From LZORAL124-50-18 sp051208045 (GTDB lineage Bacteria; Pseudomonadota; Gammaproteobacteria; Pseudomonadales; Oleiphilaceae), in contig JBPJFY010000001.1 of the NCBI GenBank assembly GCA_051208045.1, positions 124,001 through 188,000 of the forward strand: a stretch of DNA of 64,000 bases, given 5' to 3'. Shown here piece after piece: positions 24,626 to 33,089 of this stretch (positions within the stretch are counted from its first letter, which is position 1; every line of letters starts with the position of its first letter). The notes beneath the pieces were generated by a model, which was not told the DNA's origin, ran no database searches, and worked only from the letters and a program-made list of their open reading frames with translations. The position numbers and the translations under genes are program-made.

Positions 24626-25900
24626 ATGGCAACAGCGGAAGTTATTGCAGTAGAAGATCTAATCGCCCCCATCAGTGAGGATGCCCCTTGCGGCCCGGAT
24701 TTGCGAGAGAGCGGATCGATCGAATACCAGGAACTGAAAGACGCGCGACGTACCATTGCCAGTCTGTCTCGAGCACGTAAGTTTGACTCCCAATCTGATC
24801 CTGACATTGATGACAACTGGCGAAAGATTTTTAACCTGGCGCCAGACGTGTTGAAAAATCAGGCAAAGGATCTGGAAGTGGCCGCTTGGTTTACCGAGTC
24901 AGCGATGCGTCTGAAAGGGTTTGCCGGATTGCGGGATGGCTTCCAATTGATTCGACGATTGGTCGAAGAACATTGGGATGGACTGTACCCCCTGCCCGAT
25001 GAAGATGGGCTGGAAACCAAGGTCTATCCCATCACGGGATTGAACGGCGAAGATGGCCGAGGCACCCTGATTCAGCCAATGCGCGCGGTGCCCCTGAGTG
25101 ATGACTCGGAACCGTTTACCTTCAATATTTATGACCGATGCAACGAAGCCTCCAAAATCACGGACCCGGAAGCCCAGATGCAACGGCTTCAGGATATTGG
25201 TTGGGACATGAACCAGCTGCAGCATCAAGTGAATGTCGGCGGTGTGGATTTCTACCGGGATCTGCTCGACGATCTTGAAGCTGCATTGGAAGCGTTCAAA
25301 CAAATGTCCACGCTACTGGATGAAAAATGCGGGTACCAGTATGCCCCCCCCAGCAGTGCCATAAAGAAAGGCCTCGAAGAAGTTCGGGATGCGGTCAAGT
25401 TTCTAACCAGAGATAAATTTCCCAAAGAGGCCGATGAACCCGCACCGGCTGAAACGGAAGTCGCGGCCTCAGGCGGGGGAGCAGCCGGGACCGTGGCAGC
25501 AGCGTCCAGCGTCGCTGTCGGGGCAATCACCAATCGTGCAGAAGCCATCAATCAGCTGTTGCTGATTGCCGAGTACTTCAAGAAAAATGAGCCCCATTCG
25601 CCCCTGTGTGGCGCCATCGAGCGTGTCGCCCATTGGGGTAAAATGTCGATTCAGGACCTGATGTTGCAGTTAATTCCGGATGACACCGCGCGCGCGGTGT
25701 ACTCCCAGTTGACGGGGATTCCACTGGGTGAGGATGCGCCACCGATTGGCGCGCTGGCCAGTATGGCCCGACCTTCCGTAGCACCTGCCGCTGCGGCCGC
25801 TCCGGCGCCCAAAGAACCTGCAAGCCAAGCAAGTGAACCGAGTACGGGTGGTGGGGATAATTGGAGCGCCAGTGAGGATGACCGTTCTTCGGGTTGGTAA
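24626..25900 (+). CDS. tssA: T6SS cap/baseplate protein TssA
   Basis: 424 residues. An ImpA_N domain (about 12-130; LIAPISEDAPCGPDLRES, YQELKDARR, EVAAWFTESAMRLKGFAGLRDGF, WDGLYPLPDEDGLE) is followed by a helical middle, an Ala/Pro-rich linker, and a C-terminal conserved segment NRAEAINQLLLIAEYFKKNEPHSPL. TssA primes baseplate and sheath assembly. It heads the structural operon and is separated from tssB by 134 bases that contain an inverted repeat. The tail after residue 385 is low-complexity (Ala/Pro/Ser). Confidence 0.93.
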   Translation: MATAEVIAVEDLIAPISEDAPCGPDLRESGSIEYQELKDARRTIASLSRARKFDSQSDPDIDDNWRKIFNLAPDVLKNQAKDLEVAAWFTESAMRLKGFAGLRDGFQLIRRLVEEHWDGLYPLPDEDGLETKVYPITGLNGEDGRGTLIQPMRAVPLSDDSEPFTFNIYDRCNEASKITDPEAQMQRLQDIGWDMNQLQHQVNVGGVDFYRDLLDDLEAALEAFKQMSTLLDEKCGYQYAPPSSAIKKGLEEVRDAVKFLTRDKFPKEADEPAPAETEVAASGGGAAGTVAAASSVAVGAITNRAEAINQLLLIAEYFKKNEPHSPLCGAIERVAHWGKMSIQDLMLQLIPDDTARAVYSQLTGIPLGEDAPPIGALASMARPSVAPAAAAAPAPKEPASQASEPSTGGGDNWSASEDDRSSGW

Positions 25901-25925
25901 CGAAATTTGTGTTTTTTTAACACTT

Positions 25926-25942
25926 TGTGAGGGTATATCACA
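25926..25942. promoter_or_regulatory. TGTGA-N7-TCACA inverted repeat upstream of tssB
   Basis: Exact half-sites TGTGA and TCACA separated by seven bases lie 92 bases upstream of the tssB start in the tssA-tssB gap. CRP/Vfr prefers a six-base spacer, so binding by that family is uncertain, but the site may mark an internal promoter for tssB onward. Confidence 0.35.
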
Positions 25943-26034
25943 GGAAGTAACGCTTTATTGAACAGACCAGGTTGACCCCGGGCGGGGCGACTAAAATAAA
26001 TTGTCCATGGCAACTGAGAGAAGAGGAAATCGAG

Positions 26035-26556
26035 ATGGCTGAGAGTCTTCAGGATAAATTATCCAGAGTACGTAAACCCCGAGTGCAGATCACTTACGAT
26101 GTTGAAACCAATGGTGCAGAGGTAAAAAAAGAGCTGCCCTTCGTGACGGGCGTCATGGGAGATTATTCCGGTGACAATACCGCCAGCAAAAAAGCGCTGA
26201 AAGAGCGGAAATTCGTACAGATTGATCGTGACAACTTCAATGAGATCATGGGCAAGATTGATCCGACACTGGAAATGAAGGTGGAAGATACGCTTTCCGG
26301 TGAGGAAGGTAAGGAAATGGCGGTCAATCTGGCGTTCAAATCCATGGAGGATTTTGAACCGCAGAATATCGTGAACCAGGTAGAGCCGTTGAAGAAACTG
26401 TTGGAAGCACGTAATAAACTGCGTGATCTGATGAGCAAGGCGGATCGATCTGAAGAGCTCGAAACTCTGCTGGAGCAGGTGTTACAAAATGCAGATTCCA
26501 TCGCGGAAATTTCCAAAGAACTAGGTGTTGGTGAAGACAAGCCAGAGGGAGAATAA
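26035..26556 (+). CDS. tssB: T6SS sheath small subunit TssB (VipA)
   Basis: 173-residue partner of TssC in the contractile sheath. Typical sequence: SLQDKLSRVRKPRVQITYDVETNGAEVKKELPF, then GVMGDYSG, LKERKFVQIDRDNFNEIM and a C-terminal coiled helix (LEARNKLRDLMSKADRSEEL). The ATG at 26035 with AAGAGGAA upstream is chosen over the frame's earlier ATG at 25972, which gives a non-homologous prefix. tssC follows after four bases. Confidence 0.96.
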   Translation: MAESLQDKLSRVRKPRVQITYDVETNGAEVKKELPFVTGVMGDYSGDNTASKKALKERKFVQIDRDNFNEIMGKIDPTLEMKVEDTLSGEEGKEMAVNLAFKSMEDFEPQNIVNQVEPLKKLLEARNKLRDLMSKADRSEELETLLEQVLQNADSIAEISKELGVGEDKPEGE

Positions 26557-26560
26557 GTAG

Positions 26561-28051
26561 ATGAGCGAACAAGAATTACAAGGTCAGGAAGCAGCCGCTG
26601 GGGAAGAGCAATCGCTCAGTTTTCTGGATCAGGCGTTGTCCGCCACCAGACAGACCGAACCGGATACCACCAAAGATTTGCTGGCGAACCTGACTCAGCA
26701 GGCCATGGCAGGAACGTTGACCTGGGATCGTAACCTGACTCACACCATCAATAAGGCGGTCAACAAAATTGATGAGCTGATTTCGAAGCAGCTTGCGGCC
26801 GTGATGCACCACGAGAAATTCCAGAAACTGGAAGGTTCCTGGCGCGGACTGAACCACTTTGTGATGAACTCGGAAACCAGCACCACGCTGAAGATCCGTA
26901 TGTTGAACATCAGCAAGCGGGAACTGTTCAAAGATCTGGATAAAGCCGTCGAATTCGATCAAAGCCAGATCTTCAAGAAGATTTACGAAGCCGAATATGG
27001 CACCGCCGGTGGTGAACCGTATGGCGCATTGATTGGGGATTATGAATTTACCAATCACCCGGAAGATATTGATCTGCTGCAAAACATGGCAGGTGTGGCG
27101 GCGGCAGGCTTCTGTCCGTTCATCTCCGCAGCTGGTGCCAATATGTTCGGTTTTGATGACTTCACCGAACTGTCAAACCCGCGTGATCTCGAAAAGATTT
27201 TCGATTCGGCAGAGTACATCAAGTGGCGCAGTTTCCGGGATTCAGAAGATTCCCGTTTTGTGACGCTGGCCATGCCGCGCGTGCTTTCCCGCTTGCCCTA
27301 TGGAGACAACTCCAAGCCGGTGGAAGAGTTCCGCTATGAAGAATTCCCACTGGATGAGTCCGGTAAGGCGGTGGACGTGGATCACGACAATTACGCCTGG
27401 ATGAATGCTGCGTACGTGATGGGCACCACCATGACCAAGGCCTTCGCAGAATACGGTTGGTGTACCGCCATTCGTGGCGCGGAAGGTGGCGGTAAGGTCG
27501 AGGGGCTGCCAACACATTTGTTCCGCAGTGATGATGGTGATCTGGATCAAAAGTGTCCGGCAGAAATCGGAATCACAGAGCGTCGGGAAGCGGAATTGTC
27601 GAAATTGGGCTTCCTGCCATTGTGTCACTACAAGAATACCGACTACGCGGTCTTCTTTGGCGCGCAAACCTGCCAGAAAGCCAAAAAGTACGATCAGGCG
27701 GACGCTACGGCCAATGCGGCTATTTCCGCTCGTTTGCCCTACATCATGGCTACCTCTCGTATTGCCCATTACCTCAAGGTCATGGCGCGTGACAAGATCG
27801 GTTCCTTTATGGAGGCCAAAGATGCGGAGCGTTGGTTGAATCGCTGGATCAGCGGTTACACCAATGCCAATCCGGATGCGAGCCCGGAAATGAAGGCGCG
27901 TTATCCGCTAGCCGAAGCGCGGGTGGAAGTGAAAGAAAATCCCGAAGCGCCAGGATCGTACAGCGCGATCGCGTACATGCGCCCCTGGTTGCAAATGGAA
28001 GAATTGACCGCATCGTTGCGTATGGTTGCGGACATTCCCAGCTCTTCCTGA
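26561..28051 (+). CDS. tssC: T6SS sheath large subunit TssC (VipB)
   Basis: 496 residues, the standard TssC length. Recognisable blocks: EKFQKLEGSWRGLNHFV, AVEFDQSQIFKKIYEAEYGTAGGEPYGALIGDYEF, LARDKIGSF-like MARDKIGSFMEA, and the C-terminal YPLAEARVEVKENPEAPGSYSAIAYMRPW. It forms the ATPase-recycled contractile sheath with TssB. A strong terminator-like hairpin follows 20 bases after the stop, before a second tssC-like gene. Confidence 0.97.
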   Translation: MSEQELQGQEAAAGEEQSLSFLDQALSATRQTEPDTTKDLLANLTQQAMAGTLTWDRNLTHTINKAVNKIDELISKQLAAVMHHEKFQKLEGSWRGLNHFVMNSETSTTLKIRMLNISKRELFKDLDKAVEFDQSQIFKKIYEAEYGTAGGEPYGALIGDYEFTNHPEDIDLLQNMAGVAAAGFCPFISAAGANMFGFDDFTELSNPRDLEKIFDSAEYIKWRSFRDSEDSRFVTLAMPRVLSRLPYGDNSKPVEEFRYEEFPLDESGKAVDVDHDNYAWMNAAYVMGTTMTKAFAEYGWCTAIRGAEGGGKVEGLPTHLFRSDDGDLDQKCPAEIGITERREAELSKLGFLPLCHYKNTDYAVFFGAQTCQKAKKYDQADATANAAISARLPYIMATSRIAHYLKVMARDKIGSFMEAKDAERWLNRWISGYTNANPDASPEMKARYPLAEARVEVKENPEAPGSYSAIAYMRPWLQMEELTASLRMVADIPSSS

Positions 28052-28070
28052 TTCGCGTCTCGATGGATAA

Positions 28071-28095
28071 AAGGGAGGGCTTGCCCTCCTTTTTT
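28071..28095 (+). terminator. Intra-operon terminator/attenuator after tssC
   Basis: AAGGGAGGG-CTTG-CCCTCCTTTTTT: a stem of about nine pairs with a four-base loop and a six-T tail, between tssC and the downstream tssC2-tssE-F-G-H genes. No separate strong promoter is evident in the 27 bases that follow, so partial read-through is expected to set a high TssB/TssC to baseplate ratio. Confidence 0.85.
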
Positions 28096-28121
28096 GTCTG
28101 GGTGAGCCTGTCTAATCCACT

Positions 28122-29657
28122 GTGAAAAACCACATGACTGAATCGGTCCACACACTCTACTCCGAGCAAGCTGTGATTCAGCTGGTGAATAAGCTGGTGT
28201 CTTCTCAAGAGCACAGCAGCTTATCTCACTTGGCGGATGAGGCCGTGCTGGTGTTGGTGAATCAGTTCTTTGGTGCGGCTGCCGTTCCTGAGGGTGGGGG
28301 TGAGCGGGACTGGATGGACGATTGTTTCTGCTGGATTGACTACGTGATCGCCCGGATTGATGAGCTGATCATCGATCAGGTGAACGCCATTTTGCATCAC
28401 GCAAAGTTTCAGCGTCTCGAAGCCAGCTGGCGCAGTTTGGAATCCTTGGTGGATTGCGCGTTTGGTACGAAAAATATCAAGATACGGTTCCTGGACATCT
28501 CCTGGTCGGAAATTGGCAAGGACGTGAATCGTGCACTGGAGTTCGATCAGAGCCAGTTGTTTCAGAAGATTTACAGCGAAGAATACGATACGCCGGGCGG
28601 CGAACCTTACGGCGTGGTCATTGCTGACTACGAGGTCAGCCACAAGCCGAATCCCAAACACCGGTATGATGACGTACCAACCCTGGAGCGCCTGGCGGAA
28701 ATTGCGAGTGCGGCGTTTTCACCGTTGCTGATCAATGCTTCGCCGGAATTATTCGGCATGGATGAAGCCTTTGATTATCTGACGCACCCCTTTGCCTTGA
28801 CGCCCATATTTCGTGAGCAGGAGTATATGAAGTGGCGAAGTCTGCGTAATCATCCGGACGCGCGCTTTCTGGGGATCACGCTGCCGCGAGTGCTGGTTCG
28901 CGAACCCCATACGATGCGCGCGGAAGCCTTTGGCGGCATCGTTTATGATGAGCGGCGGAGTTTGAAAAAATCGTCGGATTATCTGTGGGGCGGTGCAAAT
29001 ATCGCCGTCGCTAAAGTGCTGATCCGGGAGTTCGCGGAAGTGGGGTGGTTTGCGCACATACGGGGAGCGCCCCGAGACCAACTCTCCGGTGGCATCGTGC
29101 ATCAGGTGATCGTGGATCATTTTGGTGTGGGACCCCGGGATACCGACTATAAACCCTGTACCGATGTGATCATTACTGACGATCGTGAGCGGGAGTTGGC
29201 GGAGCTGGGCTTTATCGCTGCCTGTCAAACCTATGATTTACCGTTGATGGCATTTCACAGTATGCCCTCCATTTTTAAAAATCGGGACTTCACCAGCTCC
29301 CGGGTCAATGCGGATGAACGCGTGGCTTCGTCACTTCAGTACGTGCTCTGTGGTGCACGCTTTGCCCACTACATCAAAGTGATGATGCGCGACAAAATCG
29401 GGAGTTATACCCGAGCATCAGATTGCGCAAAAATGCTGCAAAAATGGTTGAATAATTACACCGTGATGCAGGAAGACGCTGACTGGTATCTTCAGTCGCG
29501 CTACCCGTTGCGAAAAGCTCAGGTTGAAGTGCATGACAACCAGGAAAAACCCGGTGAGTATTGGGCTAATATCATGTTGCAGCCCCATTACCAGGCTGAC
29601 AGTCTGGTCTCTGAACTCCACCTGACGACCGAGCTGGCAGGAGCGCGCAGTGCCTAG
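28122..29657 (+). CDS. Second TssC-like sheath protein
   Basis: 511-residue paralogue of TssC. Shared blocks include HHAKFQRLEASWRSLESLV, ALEFDQSQLFQKIYSEEYDTPGGEPYGVVIADYE, MMRDKIGSYTRA and YPLRKAQVEVHDNQEKPGEYWANIMLQPHY. It diverges strongly elsewhere, with an N-terminal extension (residues 1-60) rich in Leu and Val and a different region around 255-300. It is encoded after an attenuator, so it should be less abundant than TssC. Possible roles are a baseplate-proximal or distal-end sheath variant, or a helper. The start at 28122 (GTG reading as Met) has weak ribosome-site support; the ATG at 28134 (MTESVHTLYS) is a good alternative. It overlaps tssE by eight bases. Confidence 0.85.
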   Translation: MKNHMTESVHTLYSEQAVIQLVNKLVSSQEHSSLSHLADEAVLVLVNQFFGAAAVPEGGGERDWMDDCFCWIDYVIARIDELIIDQVNAILHHAKFQRLEASWRSLESLVDCAFGTKNIKIRFLDISWSEIGKDVNRALEFDQSQLFQKIYSEEYDTPGGEPYGVVIADYEVSHKPNPKHRYDDVPTLERLAEIASAAFSPLLINASPELFGMDEAFDYLTHPFALTPIFREQEYMKWRSLRNHPDARFLGITLPRVLVREPHTMRAEAFGGIVYDERRSLKKSSDYLWGGANIAVAKVLIREFAEVGWFAHIRGAPRDQLSGGIVHQVIVDHFGVGPRDTDYKPCTDVIITDDRERELAELGFIAACQTYDLPLMAFHSMPSIFKNRDFTSSRVNADERVASSLQYVLCGARFAHYIKVMMRDKIGSYTRASDCAKMLQKWLNNYTVMQEDADWYLQSRYPLRKAQVEVHDNQEKPGEYWANIMLQPHYQADSLVSELHLTTELAGARSA

Positions 29658-30156
29658 TAATTCATCCAACAAGCGAAAGAAGCCCCAACGATTGCGTTCA
29701 TCGGTGTTGGATCGATTGATCGATACGCAACCGGACAAGCAAATCGAGAACGAAAAAAGCCGGCACCAGTTGATGTCGGAAATTCGGGAAAGTGTTCGGC
29801 GCGACCTTGAGCGCCTGCTGAATACGCGGTATCGGTGTATCTCGCCCCCGGAAGGCTGCGAAGAACTGGAGCATTCGCTGGTGAACTATGGTTTGCCGGA
29901 TTTGAATGTGATTAATTTTCTCAATGCCGCAGGTACCTCACAATTCTGTCGACTCGTGGAAGAACACATCAAGCGATTCGAGCCTCGGTTCAAATCCGTC
30001 CATGTTGTCATCAAGGATGATAACGATAAACTTGACCGGACGTTGCGTTTTCGGATTGAAGCGCTGATGCATGCAGACCCGGCACCCGAGGAAATCGTCT
30101 TCGACTCGGCACTGGAGCCTTCGACCAACAATGTGCACATTGAAAGTATTCACTGA
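29650..30156 (+). CDS. tssE: T6SS baseplate protein TssE (gp25-like)
   Basis: 168 residues. A basic N-terminus (KRKKPQRLRSSVLDRLID) is followed by the gp25-like domain: SVRRDLERLLNTRY, LEHSLVNYGLPDLN, and IKRFEPRFKSVHVVI. It is a baseplate wedge component that anchors the sheath. The GTG start at 29650 overlaps the end of the second tssC, indicating translational coupling. tssF follows after 22 bases. Confidence 0.95.
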   Translation: MPSNSSNKRKKPQRLRSSVLDRLIDTQPDKQIENEKSRHQLMSEIRESVRRDLERLLNTRYRCISPPEGCEELEHSLVNYGLPDLNVINFLNAAGTSQFCRLVEEHIKRFEPRFKSVHVVIKDDNDKLDRTLRFRIEALMHADPAPEEIVFDSALEPSTNNVHIESIH

Positions 30157-30178
30157 ATGACAGGGAGAATCTGCAATC

Positions 30179-32002
30179 ATGTCTGACGACTTGCTGTCGT
30201 TTTACGAAAAAGAACTGGCGTTTCTGCGACAGTCGGGAGCGGAGTTTGCCCGCGCCTATCCGAAGGTGGCCAGTCGTCTGCGCATCAGTGAGGAGGTGGT
30301 TGAAGATCCGCATGTATCCCGCCTGCTCGAAGGCGTGGCGTACCTGAATGCGCGTGTGCAGAAAAAGATAGCGGATGACTTTCCCGAACTGACCGATGCC
30401 TTGCTGGATAATCTGTATCCACATTATCTCCGTCCCTTACCCTCGCTGGCGGTGGTGCAGTTCGTTCCGGAAAATGATCTGGACACCAGTGTGCGTGTCG
30501 CCAAAGGTAAATTACTCGAGACCGAAACGGTGCAAGGGCGACCCTGCACCTTTCAAACCGCGTTTGACATGCAGATTGTGCCCATGCAGGTTTCGTTGGC
30601 GAAGTACCAGGGCAAGCCCTTTGCTACACCCGGGGCGAATGATTTTAAAGGCGCAGAGTCCGTAATTCATTTGCGGCTTGAGTTGTTCGTGGACGGTATG
30701 ACCTTTGCTGAACTGGGGCTCGATCAGCTGCGAGTGTTTTTAAAAGGGCAGGCGCAGTACACTTATCCGCTGTATCAAGCGCTGATGCACGAAGGGCGGG
30801 GGGTAGTGATTGATTTGGGAGAAGGGCAATATAGGAAAATTCCGCCGCATAAAATCCGGGCGGTGGGGTTTGAAGAGGATGAAGGCGTGGTACCGTATCC
30901 GCCGGATGCGTTCCCTGGCTACCGCCTGTTGACCGAATTTATGGCCTTCCCCGAAAAGTTCCTGTTTGTGGATTTTGTGGATCTGGCACCCTCTTTGGAG
31001 CTGGTGGAAAAAGGGTCCGTCGATATCTATATCTATACTGACCGCGCAGATGCCGATCTGGAACGTCACGTAGAAAAAAGCATGTTTGCGCTGAACTGCT
31101 GCCCGATTGTGAACCTGTTTCCCCATCGGGCCGAGCCAATTCTGCTGGAACACACCCAGGAGCAGTATCGGGTGGTGCCGGACGCCCGGTTTCCCCATCA
31201 CTACGAAGTGTATTCCATCAAGCGGGTATCGGGCGTCAAGGGAGATGGTGGCAAGGTAACGTATCAGCCTTTTTATGGGCTCAATCATGCGGACATCCAT
31301 GGCGATTCTGCCCGGTACTGGCATGCGCGCAGAAACGAAGAGTTTGGTGGCGAGCTGGGGAATGAGCCCAGTTCCAGTCTGGATTTGTCTTTAGTGGACC
31401 TCGCCTTTGATATCGCCGAAGCAGAGGATGAGACGCTCTCGGTGGAGACGTTGTGTTTTAACGGCAACATGCCGGAAAAACTGCCCTTTGGTGGTGGCCA
31501 GCCGCATCTTAAGTGTAATACGCTCGGGGTGCCGCTTACCCACATCAGTACGCTCACACGCATCACGAATATTTATCGTCCGCCCTTGGGGAATGGGGCC
31601 CGCTGGCGACTGATTTCCCAACTGTCCCTGAATCATCTCTCGATCACGGGGGATGAGGGCACACGCTATTTTCGTGAGATTCTGGCCCTCTATGATGTGG
31701 TGGAGAGTTCAGCGACACGTGCACTGATCAATTCTGTCGTGTCGATCAAAACTGCTTCCATCACAGCGCCGGTGACCTATAAAGGCAAAACCACCGTCTG
31801 CCGGGGCACCGAAATTGAAGTCACGTTTGATGAAAGCCTGTTGTCCGGGCAAAGTGTGTTCCTGTTTGCTTCTGTATTGGAGCGCTTCTTTGCCATGTAC
31901 TGTTCCATTAATTCCTTTACACGCATGATTGCCAAATTGAAAGGCAAAGCTGAGGTACTGAAAAAATGGCCACCCCGAGCCGGCGCAGCACAACTCGTGT
32001 AA
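30179..32002 (+). CDS. tssF: T6SS baseplate protein TssF (VasA)
   Basis: 607 residues, normal for the family. The N-terminus LLSFYEKELAFLRQSGAEFARAYPKVASRL with VSRLLEGVAYLNARVQKKI and LLDNLYPHYLRPLPS is diagnostic. The C-terminus (GQSVFLFASVLERFFAMYCSINSFTRM) is also typical. It forms the baseplate wedge with TssG. Its last 37 bases overlap the longest tssG frame. Confidence 0.96.
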   Translation: MSDDLLSFYEKELAFLRQSGAEFARAYPKVASRLRISEEVVEDPHVSRLLEGVAYLNARVQKKIADDFPELTDALLDNLYPHYLRPLPSLAVVQFVPENDLDTSVRVAKGKLLETETVQGRPCTFQTAFDMQIVPMQVSLAKYQGKPFATPGANDFKGAESVIHLRLELFVDGMTFAELGLDQLRVFLKGQAQYTYPLYQALMHEGRGVVIDLGEGQYRKIPPHKIRAVGFEEDEGVVPYPPDAFPGYRLLTEFMAFPEKFLFVDFVDLAPSLELVEKGSVDIYIYTDRADADLERHVEKSMFALNCCPIVNLFPHRAEPILLEHTQEQYRVVPDARFPHHYEVYSIKRVSGVKGDGGKVTYQPFYGLNHADIHGDSARYWHARRNEEFGGELGNEPSSSLDLSLVDLAFDIAEAEDETLSVETLCFNGNMPEKLPFGGGQPHLKCNTLGVPLTHISTLTRITNIYRPPLGNGARWRLISQLSLNHLSITGDEGTRYFREILALYDVVESSATRALINSVVSIKTASITAPVTYKGKTTVCRGTEIEVTFDESLLSGQSVFLFASVLERFFAMYCSINSFTRMIAKLKGKAEVLKKWPPRAGAAQLV

Positions 32003-33087
32003 AAGCGCGGATGCTCAATGAGCCGCAACGGTTTGATTTTTTTCAACTGGTTCGGCTCATTGAAGCGGAGTCCATGCGTGTGGATCCGGAGCATAATCAG
32101 CTGGGCGATTCAGGATCGCCCAGACGGGATCCGCTGCAGTTTCGTGCCAATCCGGATCTTGTGTTTGCGGCCGGTGCCGTGGAGTCTGCACGGTTAAGGA
32201 AGGATAAATCCACCGGGCGAGAAGTGCAGTGGCAGGTGGATGCCAATGTGCTGGGATTAAATGGTGCCTCCGGGGTGCTGCCTTTTCATTACTCCGAGTT
32301 GATTCTGGCGCGCCTGCGAGAAAAAGACACCACGCTGAAAGCGTTTCTGGATCACTTTAACCACCGTACCCTGTCCCTGTTCTATCGCGCCTGGAAGAAA
32401 TACCGGCCGATGATGGCATTTCAAACCCGTCAGGTGAGCCAATCCCGTTATGTGAAAGACTGGTACGAAGAGTCGGTCAAAGCCTTGGTCGGGTTGTCCG
32501 GTTTACCGGGCAGTTTTCATACGCAGCCGGGTGCCTGGATGAACTATCCCGGTGTGGCTGCCCATCGCCGGTGCAATGAGTACACGTTGAAAAACGTGAT
32601 TTATCATCAGTTTGGCTTGAAGGTGAAAATTCATCAGTTCAAGGGCAAGTGGCGGCGTTTGTCCCCGGATGTGGTGACGCGAATGGCGGGGGCCATGACG
32701 CTGGGCATGAATAATGCGTTGGGCCAGAATGCGATTCTTGGCTCACGCTGCTGGGTTTTACAGAACCTGTTTGAAATCGAAATTGAGGATTTTACGGAAG
32801 AAAATTTTCGTGAATTCGCACCGGGCAGCCAGAAGCTGGCAGCACTGTATGAGTTCATAAAACAACGTGCAGGCATCGAGATGGATTTTGATTTATCGCT
32901 TATGGTCCGGGAAGATCGACTGCAACCGATTCGTTTGGGTAGTACGGATCCGCTGTTTCAATTGGGGTGGAATACGCGATTGTATAAAGCGCGCCCCACC
33001 GACAAAAAGATAAAAATTCAACTTTCCAAATATGGAATGCAGCAACTTCAAGCAAACGACACGACACCCACTCATAAGGCAGGATAA
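31966..33087 (+). CDS. tssG: T6SS baseplate protein TssG (VasB)
   Basis: Up to 373 residues. Family marks: FDFFQLVRLIEAES, PLQFRANPDLVFAAG, NVLGLNGASGVLPFHYSELILAR, FLDHFNHRTLSLFYRAWKKYRP and GLSGLPGSFHTQPGAW. It is the baseplate wedge subunit partnering TssF. The longest frame starts at 31966 inside tssF; an ATG at 32011 (MLNEPQRFDFF), eight bases after the tssF stop, is an equally credible start and would drop a basic 15-residue prefix. clpV follows after two bases. Confidence 0.95.
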   Translation: MATPSRRSTTRVKARMLNEPQRFDFFQLVRLIEAESMRVDPEHNQLGDSGSPRRDPLQFRANPDLVFAAGAVESARLRKDKSTGREVQWQVDANVLGLNGASGVLPFHYSELILARLREKDTTLKAFLDHFNHRTLSLFYRAWKKYRPMMAFQTRQVSQSRYVKDWYEESVKALVGLSGLPGSFHTQPGAWMNYPGVAAHRRCNEYTLKNVIYHQFGLKVKIHQFKGKWRRLSPDVVTRMAGAMTLGMNNALGQNAILGSRCWVLQNLFEIEIEDFTEENFREFAPGSQKLAALYEFIKQRAGIEMDFDLSLMVREDRLQPIRLGSTDPLFQLGWNTRLYKARPTDKKIKIQLSKYGMQQLQANDTTPTHKAG

Positions 33088-33089
33088 TT

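Noticed and set aside
25890..25915. Possible sigma-54 promoter before tssB
   Set aside because: The spacing gives GG-N10-TG rather than GG-N10-GC, so the essential -12 element is missing.
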